Below are positions 8,174 through 16,257 of a DNA stretch of 26,053 nt, piece after piece (the first letter of the stretch is position 1; every line of letters starts with the position of its first letter). The stretch comes from Desulfobulbaceae bacterium UBA2262. GTDB lineage: Bacteria > Desulfobacterota > Desulfobulbia > Desulfobulbales > Desulfurivibrionaceae. A model generated the notes under the pieces. It did no database searches. It saw only the letters and a list, made by a program, of their open reading frames with translations, and was not told where the DNA came from. The position numbers and the translations under genes are program-made. The DNA is taken from assembly GCA_002347185.1 (NCBI GenBank), contig DDXK01000104.1, positions 1-26,053 of the forward strand, read 5' to 3'.

Positions 8174-8181
8174 GAGAGAGG

Positions 8182-8658
8182 GTGATTGAGGGGAGTGCCA
8201 AAAGTCCAGTCTGCCATTTTCGTGGGCGTTCCGAGCATGCGCTCGACGCCAAGGGCAGGCTGAATATTGCCACCAGATTCCGTGAGGCCCTGCGCAGGCA
8301 GGGCGATGAGCGGCTGATGGTGACCCCCTGGCACAACTGCCTGCGCGTCTACCCGCTTCTGCACTGGGAAACCCTGGAAATGACCCTGCTGGCCCAAGGG
8401 CAGAAGCGCCCGGAGACTGTCAAGCTCATCCGCTATATGATAGGCGGGGCCGAAGAGTGCCTGCTGGACAGGCAGGGGCGCATCCTGCTTCCCGCCCAGT
8501 TGCGCGAGGATTGCGGAATCAGGCGGGATACCGTGGTCAGCGGCATGATCACCTATTTCGAAATCTGGGACAAAGAGACCTGGGAGGCCAACAATAAGCC
8601 CACCGGCGAGGATTTCCAGGTTTTTGCACAGGTCCTCCAGGACGTGGGTCTTTTCTGA
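8182..8658 (+). CDS. mraZ: Transcriptional regulator MraZ
   Basis: 158 residues from the GTG start at 8182, against about 145-152 for the family. The two tandem SpoVT/AbrB-like half-domains show the MraZ pattern: FRGRSEHALDAKGRLNIATRFRE near the N-terminus (quoted as FRGRSEHALD, then KGRLNIATRFRE) and LDRQGRILLPAQLRE in the second half. MraZ forms a ring-shaped DNA-binding oligomer that recognises TGGG repeats and represses the dcw operon. Suitable repeats are present just upstream (8141-8165), so autoregulation is well supported. First gene of the cluster; seven bases separate it from rsmH. It acts in the cytoplasm on DNA. Confidence 0.93.
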   Translation: MIEGSAKSPVCHFRGRSEHALDAKGRLNIATRFREALRRQGDERLMVTPWHNCLRVYPLLHWETLEMTLLAQGQKRPETVKLIRYMIGGAEECLLDRQGRILLPAQLREDCGIRRDTVVSGMITYFEIWDKETWEANNKPTGEDFQVFAQVLQDVGLF

Positions 8659-8665
8659 TACCGCC

Positions 8666-9562
8666 ATGCAGCCTCTTCATCGTCCGGTCATGCTGGAGGA
8701 GGTGGTCAGGTTTCTGGCGCCGGTGGATGGCGGCATCTATGTGGACGGCAATCTCGGTCTGGGTGGGCATGCCGAGAGGGTGCTTGAGCTGTGCGGGCCA
8801 ACCGGTCGGTTGATCGGCTTTGACTGGGATGCGGCAGCCCTGGCCCTGGCGGCAAAGCGCCTGGACCGTTTTGGAACACGGATTCTCTGTATCCACAAGA
8901 ACTTTACCGCGGTCAAGGAGACCCTGATGGGGCTTGGCATTGAAGAGATTGATGGTCTGCTGCTCGATCTGGGCCTCTCTTCCTTGCAGCTCGACGCCGG
9001 TGGGCGTGGTTTCAGCTTCAAGGGCAGCGAGCCTCTCGACATGCGGATGGATCGTCGCGCCGAGCTCACCGCAGCCGACCTGCTCAACACCGCCAGCGAA
9101 GAGGAGCTGGCGGATATTTTTTTCTACTACGGCGAGGAGCGCCAGGCGCGCCGGATCGCCAGCCGGATCGTTCTGGCCAGGCAGGCGCGACCGTTCTGCT
9201 CCACCGAAGAGCTGGTGGCCATCGTCGAACAGGCCGTTCCCCGGAAGTATCATCCCAAGAAAATTCATGTAGCTACAAAGGTTTTCCAGGCGCTGCGCAT
9301 TGCGGTGAACGGCGAGTTGGACAATCTGGATCGGATCCTCGCGGATGGAGCGACTCTCCTGAAGCCGGGCGGCCGCTTTTGCGTGATTTCTTTTCATTCC
9401 CTGGAGGATCGGCTGGTCAAGCAGGCCTTCCGGGAGAATCCCCTCCTGGATGCGGTCACCACGAAGCCGGTGACGCCGACGCAGGAGGAATGTCGCGAAA
9501 ATCCACGGGCAAGAAGCGCCAAGTTGCGGGTGGCGTCAAGGGGGAGGGGGGGCAATGCGTGA
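8666..9562 (+). CDS. rsmH: 16S rRNA (cytosine-1402-N4)-methyltransferase RsmH
   Basis: 298 residues, slightly shorter than the usual 305-315. The start at 8666 is the first ATG before the family N-terminus (HRPVMLEEVV) and lies seven bases after the mraZ stop; the ribosome binding site is weak, suggesting translational coupling. SAM-binding motif I reads DGNLGLGGHAE, followed by FDWDAAAL; LLLDLGLSSLQLD and FSFKGSEPLDMRMD are signature segments, and ISFHSLEDRLVKQ is the C-terminal motif. RsmH adds a methyl group to N4 of C1402 in the ribosomal P site. Formerly mraW. It overlaps ftsL by eight bases. Confidence 0.95.
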   Translation: MQPLHRPVMLEEVVRFLAPVDGGIYVDGNLGLGGHAERVLELCGPTGRLIGFDWDAAALALAAKRLDRFGTRILCIHKNFTAVKETLMGLGIEEIDGLLLDLGLSSLQLDAGGRGFSFKGSEPLDMRMDRRAELTAADLLNTASEEELADIFFYYGEERQARRIASRIVLARQARPFCSTEELVAIVEQAVPRKYHPKKIHVATKVFQALRIAVNGELDNLDRILADGATLLKPGGRFCVISFHSLEDRLVKQAFRENPLLDAVTTKPVTPTQEECRENPRARSAKLRVASRGRGGNA

Positions 9563-9899
9563 TTATTCGAAGAAGTATTCGGGCGTGGTGGGGGCCAGGC
9601 AGCGGGTTTCCGGCCGTGCTCCGCAGGGGGGCGAGCAGGGGGCTCTCCTGAAATTGGTCGGCGTGGTGGCGGTGGCTGCCATGCTGGTCGGCGTGGCCAG
9701 CAGCATCTGGTTCGGCATGGCCTTGCAGGACGGGCTTGGGAAGCTGGACAAGAGCAGGAAGGAAGGGCAGTTTCTGGAAACGACCAATCGTCTCCTTGTG
9801 GACGAGCGCGATAAGCTGCTGCGCCAGGAAAAAATCGAAATGGCAGCCATGACGCTTGGTCTTTATCCTCCTGCGGAAAAGCAGCTAAGGCGGCCATAG
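9555..9899 (+). CDS. ftsL: Cell division protein FtsL-like
   Basis: 114 residues, overlapping the end of rsmH and preceded by a very G-rich ribosome binding site. It has a short basic cytoplasmic tail, one membrane segment (about 31-54), then a charged heptad-like stretch (about 58-95) consistent with a periplasmic coiled coil, and ends in MTLGLYPPAEKQ, resembling the conserved FtsL tail. FtsL pairs with FtsB and FtsQ to recruit and activate the septal synthase FtsWI. FtsL proteins diverge strongly, so identification depends on topology and position between rsmH and the ftsI homologue. It is notable that this partner is kept while the adjacent synthase is degenerate. Confidence 0.82.
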   Translation: MRDYSKKYSGVVGARQRVSGRAPQGGEQGALLKLVGVVAVAAMLVGVASSIWFGMALQDGLGKLDKSRKEGQFLETTNRLLVDERDKLLRQEKIEMAAMTLGLYPPAEKQLRRP

Positions 9900-9900
9900 G

Positions 9901-12006
9901 ATGGCGGTTGGCAAAAGGAGGGCCGGCGAAAAAAAAGGGAGAATCCCCCTTCTTGCCGGGATCTCTTTGCTGCTGGTGGCGTTGGCTTTCTGGTGGCTCA
10001 GGGGCAGTTTCCGGGAGGGTGTCCCCTCTCCGGATCCCTCCCAGGATCCGGGTCTTGAACAGTCCGAGCAGCTTGGCGAGGGCATCAGCGGTGGCCGGAA
10101 GAACATCTATGATCGAAACTATATGGAGCTTGCCGTGAGTTTTCGCCGCAGCTCCATCTATGCCCGGCCCTTGGAGCTGAAGAATCCCGAAGAGGTCGCC
10201 GGTCAGGTGGCCCAGGTGCTCGACCTGGATGCCAATGACCTGGTCAAGGCACTGAAGGGGGAGCGGAGTTTTGCCTGGCTGGGTCGGGATGTCGATCAGA
10301 AAAAGGCCGAAAAAATCGCGGACATGGCCATCAAGGGCGTCTATCGCATCGACCAGGGGCACCGCTATTATCCGGGCAATCAGCTTGGCGCGCATGTGAT
10401 CGGCTTCCTCAAGGATGCGCAGGGGTTGGGCGGAGTGGAGTTTTACTATGACAGCATTCTGCGCGGCGGTGGAGTCCACGATCCACGGCTCGCTCCCGTG
10501 GGGGTGAGCCGCAGGGTGGTGGAGGGGAGCGACGGCGCGAGCCTGATCCTGACCCTGGACATGCATGTGCAGGCAACCCTTGAGCAGAAAATGCGGGCCC
10601 TCATGGAGAGCAGTCGCGCACGGTCCGGAGTGGCGGTGCTCATGGTGCCCGCTACCGGGGAAATCGTTGCCTCGGTGAGTCTGCCCGATTTTGACCCGAA
10701 CCGGTACTGGGAGTATGGCTCAGAGGAGCGGAAAAACCGGGTTGTCGAGGAGATGGCAGAACTGGCCGGGGTGGGGCGGCTTTTCCATCTGGCCGCCTCT
10801 CTGGACGGCAAGGCGGAGGCGGTGTCCGCCTCAGTTCCGGAGCCTGACGCCGGGGAGGAAGCGCTTCCCTTCTGGCATGCTTTGGGCGGGGGGGTCTACC
10901 TCTCTCCGGAGGGACGGAGCCTCCAGCGCTTTTCCGCCACGGGGGCGGAATATTTGAAATTTATTGAAAATATCGGCCTTTCCGGGAAGGGGGATGTGGA
11001 TCTGCCCGAGGCGATTTTTGCCCTCAAGGAAGGTGAGGTGGAAGCGCACGAGAAAACCGGCCTCCCGCAGGAAGCTGACAGCGGTCAGCCCGGCATCAGA
11101 GAGGAAAGGGAGTTGGCGGAAGCGCCTGCGCCTGTCGGGAAGAGCGCTCCGCCACTCCCGGCGCAGCTGGATAAGGAGGTTGGTGCAACGGCAACGCCCA
11201 TGGCGTTGCTTTCGGCGTTTTGCAGACTGGTGAACGGGGGCGCGGGGATCAAGCCGCATGTGTTGAGCGCCATCTGGCATGAGGCCAGGGTTTTTCCTGT
11301 CCCACCCCGGGAGGGGGGAGATTTCGCCCTGCGGCCGGAAGTGAGCCATGAGTTGCTCTCCTGGATGGGGCAGGAGGTCGGAGCCGGGCAGGACGTCTTT
11401 TTCCTCGAAAGCCTGATCGAGAAAAAAATGGCCTCCGCGTCGGAAAGTTCCGGGAATGCCGAGAATGCCGAGAATGCCGGGAATGCCGGGGCTGGGCAGG
11501 CCGGCAATGCCGTAGAGGGCGAGGAGGTCGGGGCGCAATCGCAGGCGAGGGTCGTCAATGCCCTCCTCCTTGGCGCGACCCCGGCATCGCGCCCGGAGAT
11601 GGCGGTGCTCATCCTGCTGGAAAACGCCCTGGTGGACCTCGCGGCAAAGTCAGAGGCGCGCAGGATAGCCCAGGAAGTGCTTCCCCTTGCCGTGGCCGCC
11701 ATGGCGAAAAGTCCGAGCATGCCATCCGCGCGTGAATTGAAGGTGCGCGAGGTCGGCTATTACCGGAAGTGGGAGAAGATTCAGCAGGAAGCGGCTGCGC
11801 GTCCGCTTTTGCCCGCCGGGCAGCAGCGGCAGGAAATGCCCGATCTGCGTGGGCTCAGCCTGCGCAAGGCCATGCAGGTGCTGCAACCCTATGGCTTGAA
11901 GGTGAAGGTTTCCGGCTCTGGCGCGGTGGTCAGTCAGCAGCCCCAGCCCGGGGCCACGCTGAAGGGTGTTGACCAATGCGGACTGGAATTGAAAATGGTG
12001 CAGTAA
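9901..12006 (+). CDS. FtsI/PBP3-like protein with PASTA domain, catalytic motifs apparently lost
   Basis: 701 residues, one base after ftsL, with AAGG ten bases upstream. A basic N-terminus precedes one membrane segment (about 16-33). The dimerisation/pedestal domain is well kept: NIYDRNYMELAVS (68-80), SSIYARP (84-90), YYPGNQLGAHVIGF (156-169), GLGGVEFYYD (175-184). The transpeptidase fold is recognisable (ATGEIVASVSLPDFDPN, 251-267; GATATPMALL...LVNGG, 428-447), but its active-site motifs are not. The SxxK position reads GVGR (290-293), no SxN is found in the matching stretch (330-365), and the KTG position reads KKMAS (508-512), followed by a G/E-N-A repeat. A PASTA domain occupies about 645-700. 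Family members cross-link septal peptidoglycan with FtsW. This copy is inferred to be a non-catalytic scaffold. The long intact frame and retained domains argue against a pseudogene. Confidence 0.85.
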   Translation: MAVGKRRAGEKKGRIPLLAGISLLLVALAFWWLRGSFREGVPSPDPSQDPGLEQSEQLGEGISGGRKNIYDRNYMELAVSFRRSSIYARPLELKNPEEVAGQVAQVLDLDANDLVKALKGERSFAWLGRDVDQKKAEKIADMAIKGVYRIDQGHRYYPGNQLGAHVIGFLKDAQGLGGVEFYYDSILRGGGVHDPRLAPVGVSRRVVEGSDGASLILTLDMHVQATLEQKMRALMESSRARSGVAVLMVPATGEIVASVSLPDFDPNRYWEYGSEERKNRVVEEMAELAGVGRLFHLAASLDGKAEAVSASVPEPDAGEEALPFWHALGGGVYLSPEGRSLQRFSATGAEYLKFIENIGLSGKGDVDLPEAIFALKEGEVEAHEKTGLPQEADSGQPGIREERELAEAPAPVGKSAPPLPAQLDKEVGATATPMALLSAFCRLVNGGAGIKPHVLSAIWHEARVFPVPPREGGDFALRPEVSHELLSWMGQEVGAGQDVFFLESLIEKKMASASESSGNAENAENAGNAGAGQAGNAVEGEEVGAQSQARVVNALLLGATPASRPEMAVLILLENALVDLAAKSEARRIAQEVLPLAVAAMAKSPSMPSARELKVREVGYYRKWEKIQQEAAARPLLPAGQQRQEMPDLRGLSLRKAMQVLQPYGLKVKVSGSGAVVSQQPQPGATLKGVDQCGLELKMVQ
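11452..11487 (+). repeat. In-frame 9-bp tandem repeat in the ftsI-like gene
   Basis: Four consecutive nine-base units, (G/G or G/A)GAATGCC, encode (G/E)NA repeats; one more copy, GGCAATGCC, occurs at 11503-11511 after a diverged unit. Because the unit is nine bases, copy-number change would not shift the frame. It falls in the region where the KTG motif and following strand of a transpeptidase should be. Confidence 0.85.
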
Positions 12007-12021
12007 TCCCCTGGACTGGCG

Positions 12022-13602
12022 ATGGAGAAGAAACCCATATCATTACTCGCCTTGCTGCGGGACGCGGGGATCCTGAAGGCGGGAGGCATCGCCGATGTCG
12101 GCATATCCGGCATTGCCAGTGATTCGCGGCAGGTGGCGCCGGGCGGGCTCTTTGTGGCAGTACCCGGCCTCACCGTGGATGGCCACGATTTCCTGGAGGC
12201 GGCGGTCGAAAAGGGTTGCGCGGCATTGGTGGTGGAAAGGGGGAGGGGCAGAAGCTTTCCCGGCAAGAAGATTCCCTGTGTCGAAGTGCAGGACAGTCGG
12301 GTGACCCTGGGCGCTCTTGCCGCTTCCTTTTACGGCCGGCCGGCGGAACGGCTGGTGATGATCGGGGTTACCGGGACCAACGGGAAGACCACCTCGACCT
12401 ATCTGCTGGAGTCGGTGCTCAAAAAGGCCGGGGCAAATCCCGGAGTGATCGGGACGGTGAATTACCGCTACGAGCAAGTGGCACTCCCCGCGCCCTTTAC
12501 CACTCCGGATCCGGTTTTCCTGCAAAAAATGCTCGCTGATATGTCTGCGGCAGGGGTGACGCATGTGCTCATGGAGGTTTCCTCCCATGCCTTGGAACAG
12601 AAACGGCTGGAAAGCATCCTGTTCGACGTGGCGCTGTTCACCAACCTGACCCGTGACCATCTCGATTTTCATGGGAGCATGGAACAGTACTACCTGAGCA
12701 AGAGGGAGCTTTTTTTTAGGCATCTGAAGCCAAAGGGCAAAGCGGTGATCCTCTGCGAAAAGGATATTGTCTCCGGACTCGACTGGGGCGAACGGCTGCG
12801 GGTGGAGCTGGGAGAGAGAAAAAAAATGGCTGGGGAAGGCGAGCAGGCGCAGATTCTCGCCTGCGGTCTTGAGAGCGGCGGCGTCTCGGTTCTGGCCGCA
12901 GAGCAGAGCCTGGCTGGGATTGTCGCCAGATTGCGGACACCGGTCGGCGAAGTGCGGCTTCGCTCCCACATGGTGGGGCGTTTTAACCTCAAGAATCTCC
13001 TGGGAGCCTTTGGCGTCGGCCTGGCGCTTTCTCTGCCGGTCGAACGGATTGTGGAAGGGCTCGAGTCGGCCCCGGCCGCGCCCGGTCGTCTTGAAAAGGC
13101 GAACGGACCGGAGGGGGTCGGGGTTTTTGTCGACTACGCGCACACGCCCGACGCCTTGGAGAATGTCTTGCAGACTCTGCGCGAGCTGACAGCCGGCAGG
13201 CTCGTGGTCGTTTTTGGTTGTGGCGGGGACCGGGACCGCGGCAAAAGGCCGTTGATGGGGAAGGTGGCCGGGCTGTTGGCCGATGTGGTGGTCCTTACCT
13301 CCGACAATCCGAGAAGTGAAGAGCCGGCCCTGATCCTGGCCGAGATAGAAAAAGGGGTGGAGGAAAGCGGTCTGCCGCGCATGCGGGTGGAGGCGCTGCT
13401 CCGGGAGCAGGGGCGGAAGGGCTACGATCTCATCATTTCCCGCCGCGAAGCGATCCGTACGGTTCTCGCCCATGCGGTTGCGGGAGATGTGGTGGTTGTC
13501 TGCGGCAAGGGGCACGAGACTTACCAGATCACGCGGAAGGGGAAAATCTTTTTTGACGACAGGGTTGAAGCCGTACTCCAGTCTGCGGTGGTCAACTGGT
13601 GA
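12022..13602 (+). CDS. murE: UDP-MurNAc-L-Ala-D-Glu:meso-diaminopimelate ligase MurE
   Basis: 526 residues, a little longer than the usual 490-500. ATP loop GVTGTNGKTTSTYLL, central-domain TRDHLDFHGSMEQYY, and the C-terminal motif DNPRSEEP. The Arg of DNPR selects meso-diaminopimelate rather than lysine, so the peptidoglycan is predicted to be the mDAP type. MurE adds the third amino acid of the stem peptide in the cytoplasm. It lies 15 bases after the ftsI-like gene with a weak ribosome binding site. Mid-domain residues about 270-285 carry a charged insert (GERKKMAGEGEQ) that probably explains the extra length. Confidence 0.96.
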   Translation: MEKKPISLLALLRDAGILKAGGIADVGISGIASDSRQVAPGGLFVAVPGLTVDGHDFLEAAVEKGCAALVVERGRGRSFPGKKIPCVEVQDSRVTLGALAASFYGRPAERLVMIGVTGTNGKTTSTYLLESVLKKAGANPGVIGTVNYRYEQVALPAPFTTPDPVFLQKMLADMSAAGVTHVLMEVSSHALEQKRLESILFDVALFTNLTRDHLDFHGSMEQYYLSKRELFFRHLKPKGKAVILCEKDIVSGLDWGERLRVELGERKKMAGEGEQAQILACGLESGGVSVLAAEQSLAGIVARLRTPVGEVRLRSHMVGRFNLKNLLGAFGVGLALSLPVERIVEGLESAPAAPGRLEKANGPEGVGVFVDYAHTPDALENVLQTLRELTAGRLVVVFGCGGDRDRGKRPLMGKVAGLLADVVVLTSDNPRSEEPALILAEIEKGVEESGLPRMRVEALLREQGRKGYDLIISRREAIRTVLAHAVAGDVVVVCGKGHETYQITRKGKIFFDDRVEAVLQSAVVNW

Positions 13603-13650
13603 GTCGCAAGAAGGATGAGCCGGGAAAAGGCTGGGGACGCGGAGGGGAGA

Positions 13651-15150
13651 ATGGAACCTGCAAAGGCGCGAAGGGCTGAGAGGATCGGCATGCAGAAAAG
13701 GCTGACTGACGTGCAATTCGGTTCTGGCATTGCTGCCACCCTGCAAAATCCGGTCTGGACTCTGTCGCAGATCCTGCTGGCCACGGGAGGGCGTTTTGTC
13801 TGTGGCCGTACCGAGGCGGGGTTCCGGAAGATCAGCACGGACACGCGGACGGTGGAGGCGGGGGATCTCTTCGTCGCCCTCTGCGGAGAAAGATTTGACG
13901 GCCATGATTTTCTGGAGGAGGCCGTCCGCAGGGGGGCCGCCGGCCTGCTGCTCTCCCGCCTTCCGGAAAAAACGCCGCCGGTGCCGGTGGTGCTGGTGGC
14001 CGATACCCTGGCCGCCCTCGGTGATCTGGCCGCTTACCGCCGTGCCCAGATGCGGAGGCTGCAAGTCATCGCCATCACCGGGAGCTGCGGCAAGACCACG
14101 GTCAAGGAGATGACGGCCGCCATCATGGGCAGGGGCCGCAAGGTGCTCAAGACCCAGGGGAACTTCAACAATCTGGTGGGCTTGCCCCTTTCCCTCCTGC
14201 CCGTCGGGCAACAGCACGATTTTGCCGTGCTGGAAATGGGGATGAATCACCCCGGCGAAATTGCCAGGCTTACCGAGATAGCCGATCCTGATATCGCCTG
14301 CATCACCAATATCCAGGATGCGCATCTCGCCGGCCTGCACGACATCGATGGGGTGGCAAGGGCCAAAGGCGAGCTGTTCGCCGGCGTGAAGGCCTGGGCG
14401 AAGCTGGTGGTCAATATAGACGACAGGCGGGTGCGGGCCCTGGCCAGGCGCTGCCCCCAGGAAAAAATTACCTTCGGCCGCAGAGCCAGCGCCCTGGTGC
14501 GCGCTCTGCGCCTGCGCAGCCTCGGAGAGGGGGGGATGAGCTTCACCCTGCGAATCGGCGGTCGGGAAAGCCGGGTCAGGATTCGGGGTCTGGGTGCGCA
14601 CAACGTGCAGAATGCTCTGGCTGCGGCGGGAATGGCCCATGCTGCGGGCATTCCCTTTGCCGACATCGTTTCCGGTCTGGAAGCTTTCCGGCCCACGGAG
14701 AAACGCCTGCAGGTGCAGACCCTGGCAGGCGGGATCAAACTGGTGAACGATGCTTACAACGCCAACCCCTCTTCGATGCTGGCTGCCCTGGAAACCATGC
14801 GGCACATGGCCCCTCGTCACCGGAAGGTGGCGATCCTCGGCGACATGCTTGAACTCGGCGCCCAGAGCCACGCCGCGCATCAGGTGGTGGGCGAGGCGGC
14901 GGCCAGGCTCAAATTCGACTATCTGCTGGCCGTGGGCGACTTTGCCGACATACTGGTGAAGGCGGCGCGACAGGCGGGGATGCGGAAGGAAAAGGCCCTC
15001 TCTTTTGCCGACAAGGAGGCGATCACTCGGTGGCTGAGCGAGGCGACGGAGCAGGGGGTGCTTGAGGCGGGCGACTGGATCCTGCTCAAGGGCTCAAGGG
15101 GGATGCGGATGGAAACGATCACGCAAGCATTGCTTGCCGAACAGGAGTGA
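13651..15150 (+). CDS. murF: UDP-MurNAc-tripeptide:D-alanyl-D-alanine ligase MurF
   Basis: 499 residues from the start at 13651, which has GGAGGGG five bases upstream. In-frame ATGs at 13615 (no spaced ribosome binding site) and 13690 (AGGA at 13681, 486 residues, closer to the family length of about 450-470) are alternatives. The Mur ligase set is complete: DTRTVEAGDLFVAL in the N-terminal domain, ATP loop ITGSCGKTTVKEM, MGMNHPGEIARLT, KLVNDAYNANPSSM and AILGDMLELG. MurF attaches D-Ala-D-Ala to complete the pentapeptide. A ddl gene, which supplies D-Ala-D-Ala and often sits in this cluster, is not in the window. Confidence 0.95.
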   Translation: MEPAKARRAERIGMQKRLTDVQFGSGIAATLQNPVWTLSQILLATGGRFVCGRTEAGFRKISTDTRTVEAGDLFVALCGERFDGHDFLEEAVRRGAAGLLLSRLPEKTPPVPVVLVADTLAALGDLAAYRRAQMRRLQVIAITGSCGKTTVKEMTAAIMGRGRKVLKTQGNFNNLVGLPLSLLPVGQQHDFAVLEMGMNHPGEIARLTEIADPDIACITNIQDAHLAGLHDIDGVARAKGELFAGVKAWAKLVVNIDDRRVRALARRCPQEKITFGRRASALVRALRLRSLGEGGMSFTLRIGGRESRVRIRGLGAHNVQNALAAAGMAHAAGIPFADIVSGLEAFRPTEKRLQVQTLAGGIKLVNDAYNANPSSMLAALETMRHMAPRHRKVAILGDMLELGAQSHAAHQVVGEAAARLKFDYLLAVGDFADILVKAARQAGMRKEKALSFADKEAITRWLSEATEQGVLEAGDWILLKGSRGMRMETITQALLAEQE

Positions 15151-15160
15151 GGGGAAGCGC

Positions 15161-16240
15161 ATGCTCTACCATTTACTCTATCCGCTCCACACCCTGTTTG
15201 GCGCCTTCAATGTCTTCCGCTATATCACCTTCCGGTCCATTGGCGCGACCCTGACCGCCTTTCTGCTCGTTCTTCTCTGCGGAAAAAAGTTCATCGCCCT
15301 GTTGCAGGAGCGGCAGATCGGGCAGGTGGTGCGGGATGACGGGCCTGCCAGCCATTTCAGCAAAAAAGGGGTGCCGACCATGGGAGGAATGCTGATCCTC
15401 TTCGCGGTTACCCTCACCACCCTGCTCTGGGTGGATCTGACCAATCACTATGTCTGGATCATCCTGGGCGTGACTCTCTGGTTCGGGGGCATCGGCGCCT
15501 ATGACGATTACCGCAAGATCAAGAAGCAGAACAGCAAGGGTTTGAGCGCCCGGGGCAAGCTCGTCTGCCAGATCGCAGGCGCCGGCTGCGCGGGCCTGGT
15601 CCTCTTTGCGCACCCGAACTTCGACGGACACCTGAGTTTTCCCTTCATAAAGAATATTCAGCCGGATCTGGGCTGGTTTTACGTGGTCTTTGCCGTGCTC
15701 GTGGTGGTGGGAGCTTCCAACGCGGTGAACCTCACCGACGGACTGGATGGATTGGCCACCGGGCCAACGGTGGTTACCAGCAGCGTCTATCTGCTCTTTT
15801 CCTATCTGGCCGGGCACGCCGGCCTTGCCGCCTATCTGCAGATTCCTTATGTGCTGGGGGCAGGCGAGGTTGCCATCTTCTGCGGGGCCCTGGTCGGAGC
15901 GAGTCTGGGCTTTCTCTGGTTCAATGCCTATCCGGCCCAGGTTTTCATGGGGGATGTCGGATCGTTGGCATTGGGGGCGGCCCTTGGCCAGGTGGCGATC
16001 ATCATCAAACAGGAGTTCCTCCTGGCCATCGTCGGCGGCGTTTTTGTCATGGAGGCTCTTTCCGTGATCCTGCAAGTCGGTTACTTCAAGGTTTCCGGCG
16101 GCAAACGGATCTTTCTGATGGCCCCCTTTCATCATCATTTTGAGAAAAAAGGGTGGGTCGAGCCAAAGGTTGTGGTGCGTTTCTGGATTGTTTCCATTGT
16201 CCTGGGGCTGAGCGCCCTGGCAACCTTGAAGCTGCGTTAG
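15161..16240 (+). CDS. mraY: Phospho-N-acetylmuramoyl-pentapeptide-transferase MraY
   Basis: 359 residues, the standard length. The start at 15161 follows GAGG in the ten-base gap after murF. About ten membrane segments are visible. Conserved cytoplasmic motifs are HFSKKGVPTMGG, YDDYRKIKKQNSKGL (the DD pair that binds magnesium), NAVNLTDGLDGLATG, NAYPAQVFMGDVGSLALG and FHHHFEKKGW. MraY transfers phospho-MurNAc-pentapeptide from UDP to undecaprenyl phosphate, making lipid I at the inner membrane. Nothing unusual is seen. Confidence 0.97.
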   Translation: MLYHLLYPLHTLFGAFNVFRYITFRSIGATLTAFLLVLLCGKKFIALLQERQIGQVVRDDGPASHFSKKGVPTMGGMLILFAVTLTTLLWVDLTNHYVWIILGVTLWFGGIGAYDDYRKIKKQNSKGLSARGKLVCQIAGAGCAGLVLFAHPNFDGHLSFPFIKNIQPDLGWFYVVFAVLVVVGASNAVNLTDGLDGLATGPTVVTSSVYLLFSYLAGHAGLAAYLQIPYVLGAGEVAIFCGALVGASLGFLWFNAYPAQVFMGDVGSLALGAALGQVAIIIKQEFLLAIVGGVFVMEALSVILQVGYFKVSGGKRIFLMAPFHHHFEKKGWVEPKVVVRFWIVSIVLGLSALATLKLR

Positions 16241-16257
16241 GGGGAAAGGGAGAGGCA

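Larger units (their letters stand above)
7743..8181. other. Divergent regulatory spacer between typA and mraZ
   Basis: This 439-bp gap is more AT-rich than its surroundings and has no convincing gene. Short ORFs here are not preceded by ribosome binding sites and show no conserved sequence. It holds, from left to right: the typA leader, a minus-strand terminator-like hairpin with a competing hairpin, a GTGG repeat array on the minus strand, an AT-rich stretch with T-runs, a weak GGGG/CCCC stem followed by seven T (8071-8099), the mra promoter and the MraZ boxes. Confidence 0.8.

Noticed and set aside
7036..8667. A 543-residue minus-strand frame running from mraZ through the spacer into typA.
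   Set aside because: It crosses the mra promoter, MraZ boxes and the terminator-like hairpin, and is out of frame with the conserved TypA sequence.
11053..11061. A K-T-G triplet (residues 385-387, HEKTGLP) in the FtsI-like protein that could be taken for the third catalytic motif.
   Set aside because: It lies before the conserved GATATPMALL...VNGG segment, whereas the true KTG follows that segment by about 50-70 residues in FtsI. Its flanks lack the hydrophobic strand and the GT(A) that follow a real KTG.
12043..14880. A 945-residue open frame on the minus strand across murE and murF.
   Set aside because: It is a shadow frame caused by high GC and strong codon bias of the plus-strand genes. 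Its residue composition is odd (rich in His, Gln, Gly, Arg) and it has no recognisable domain.
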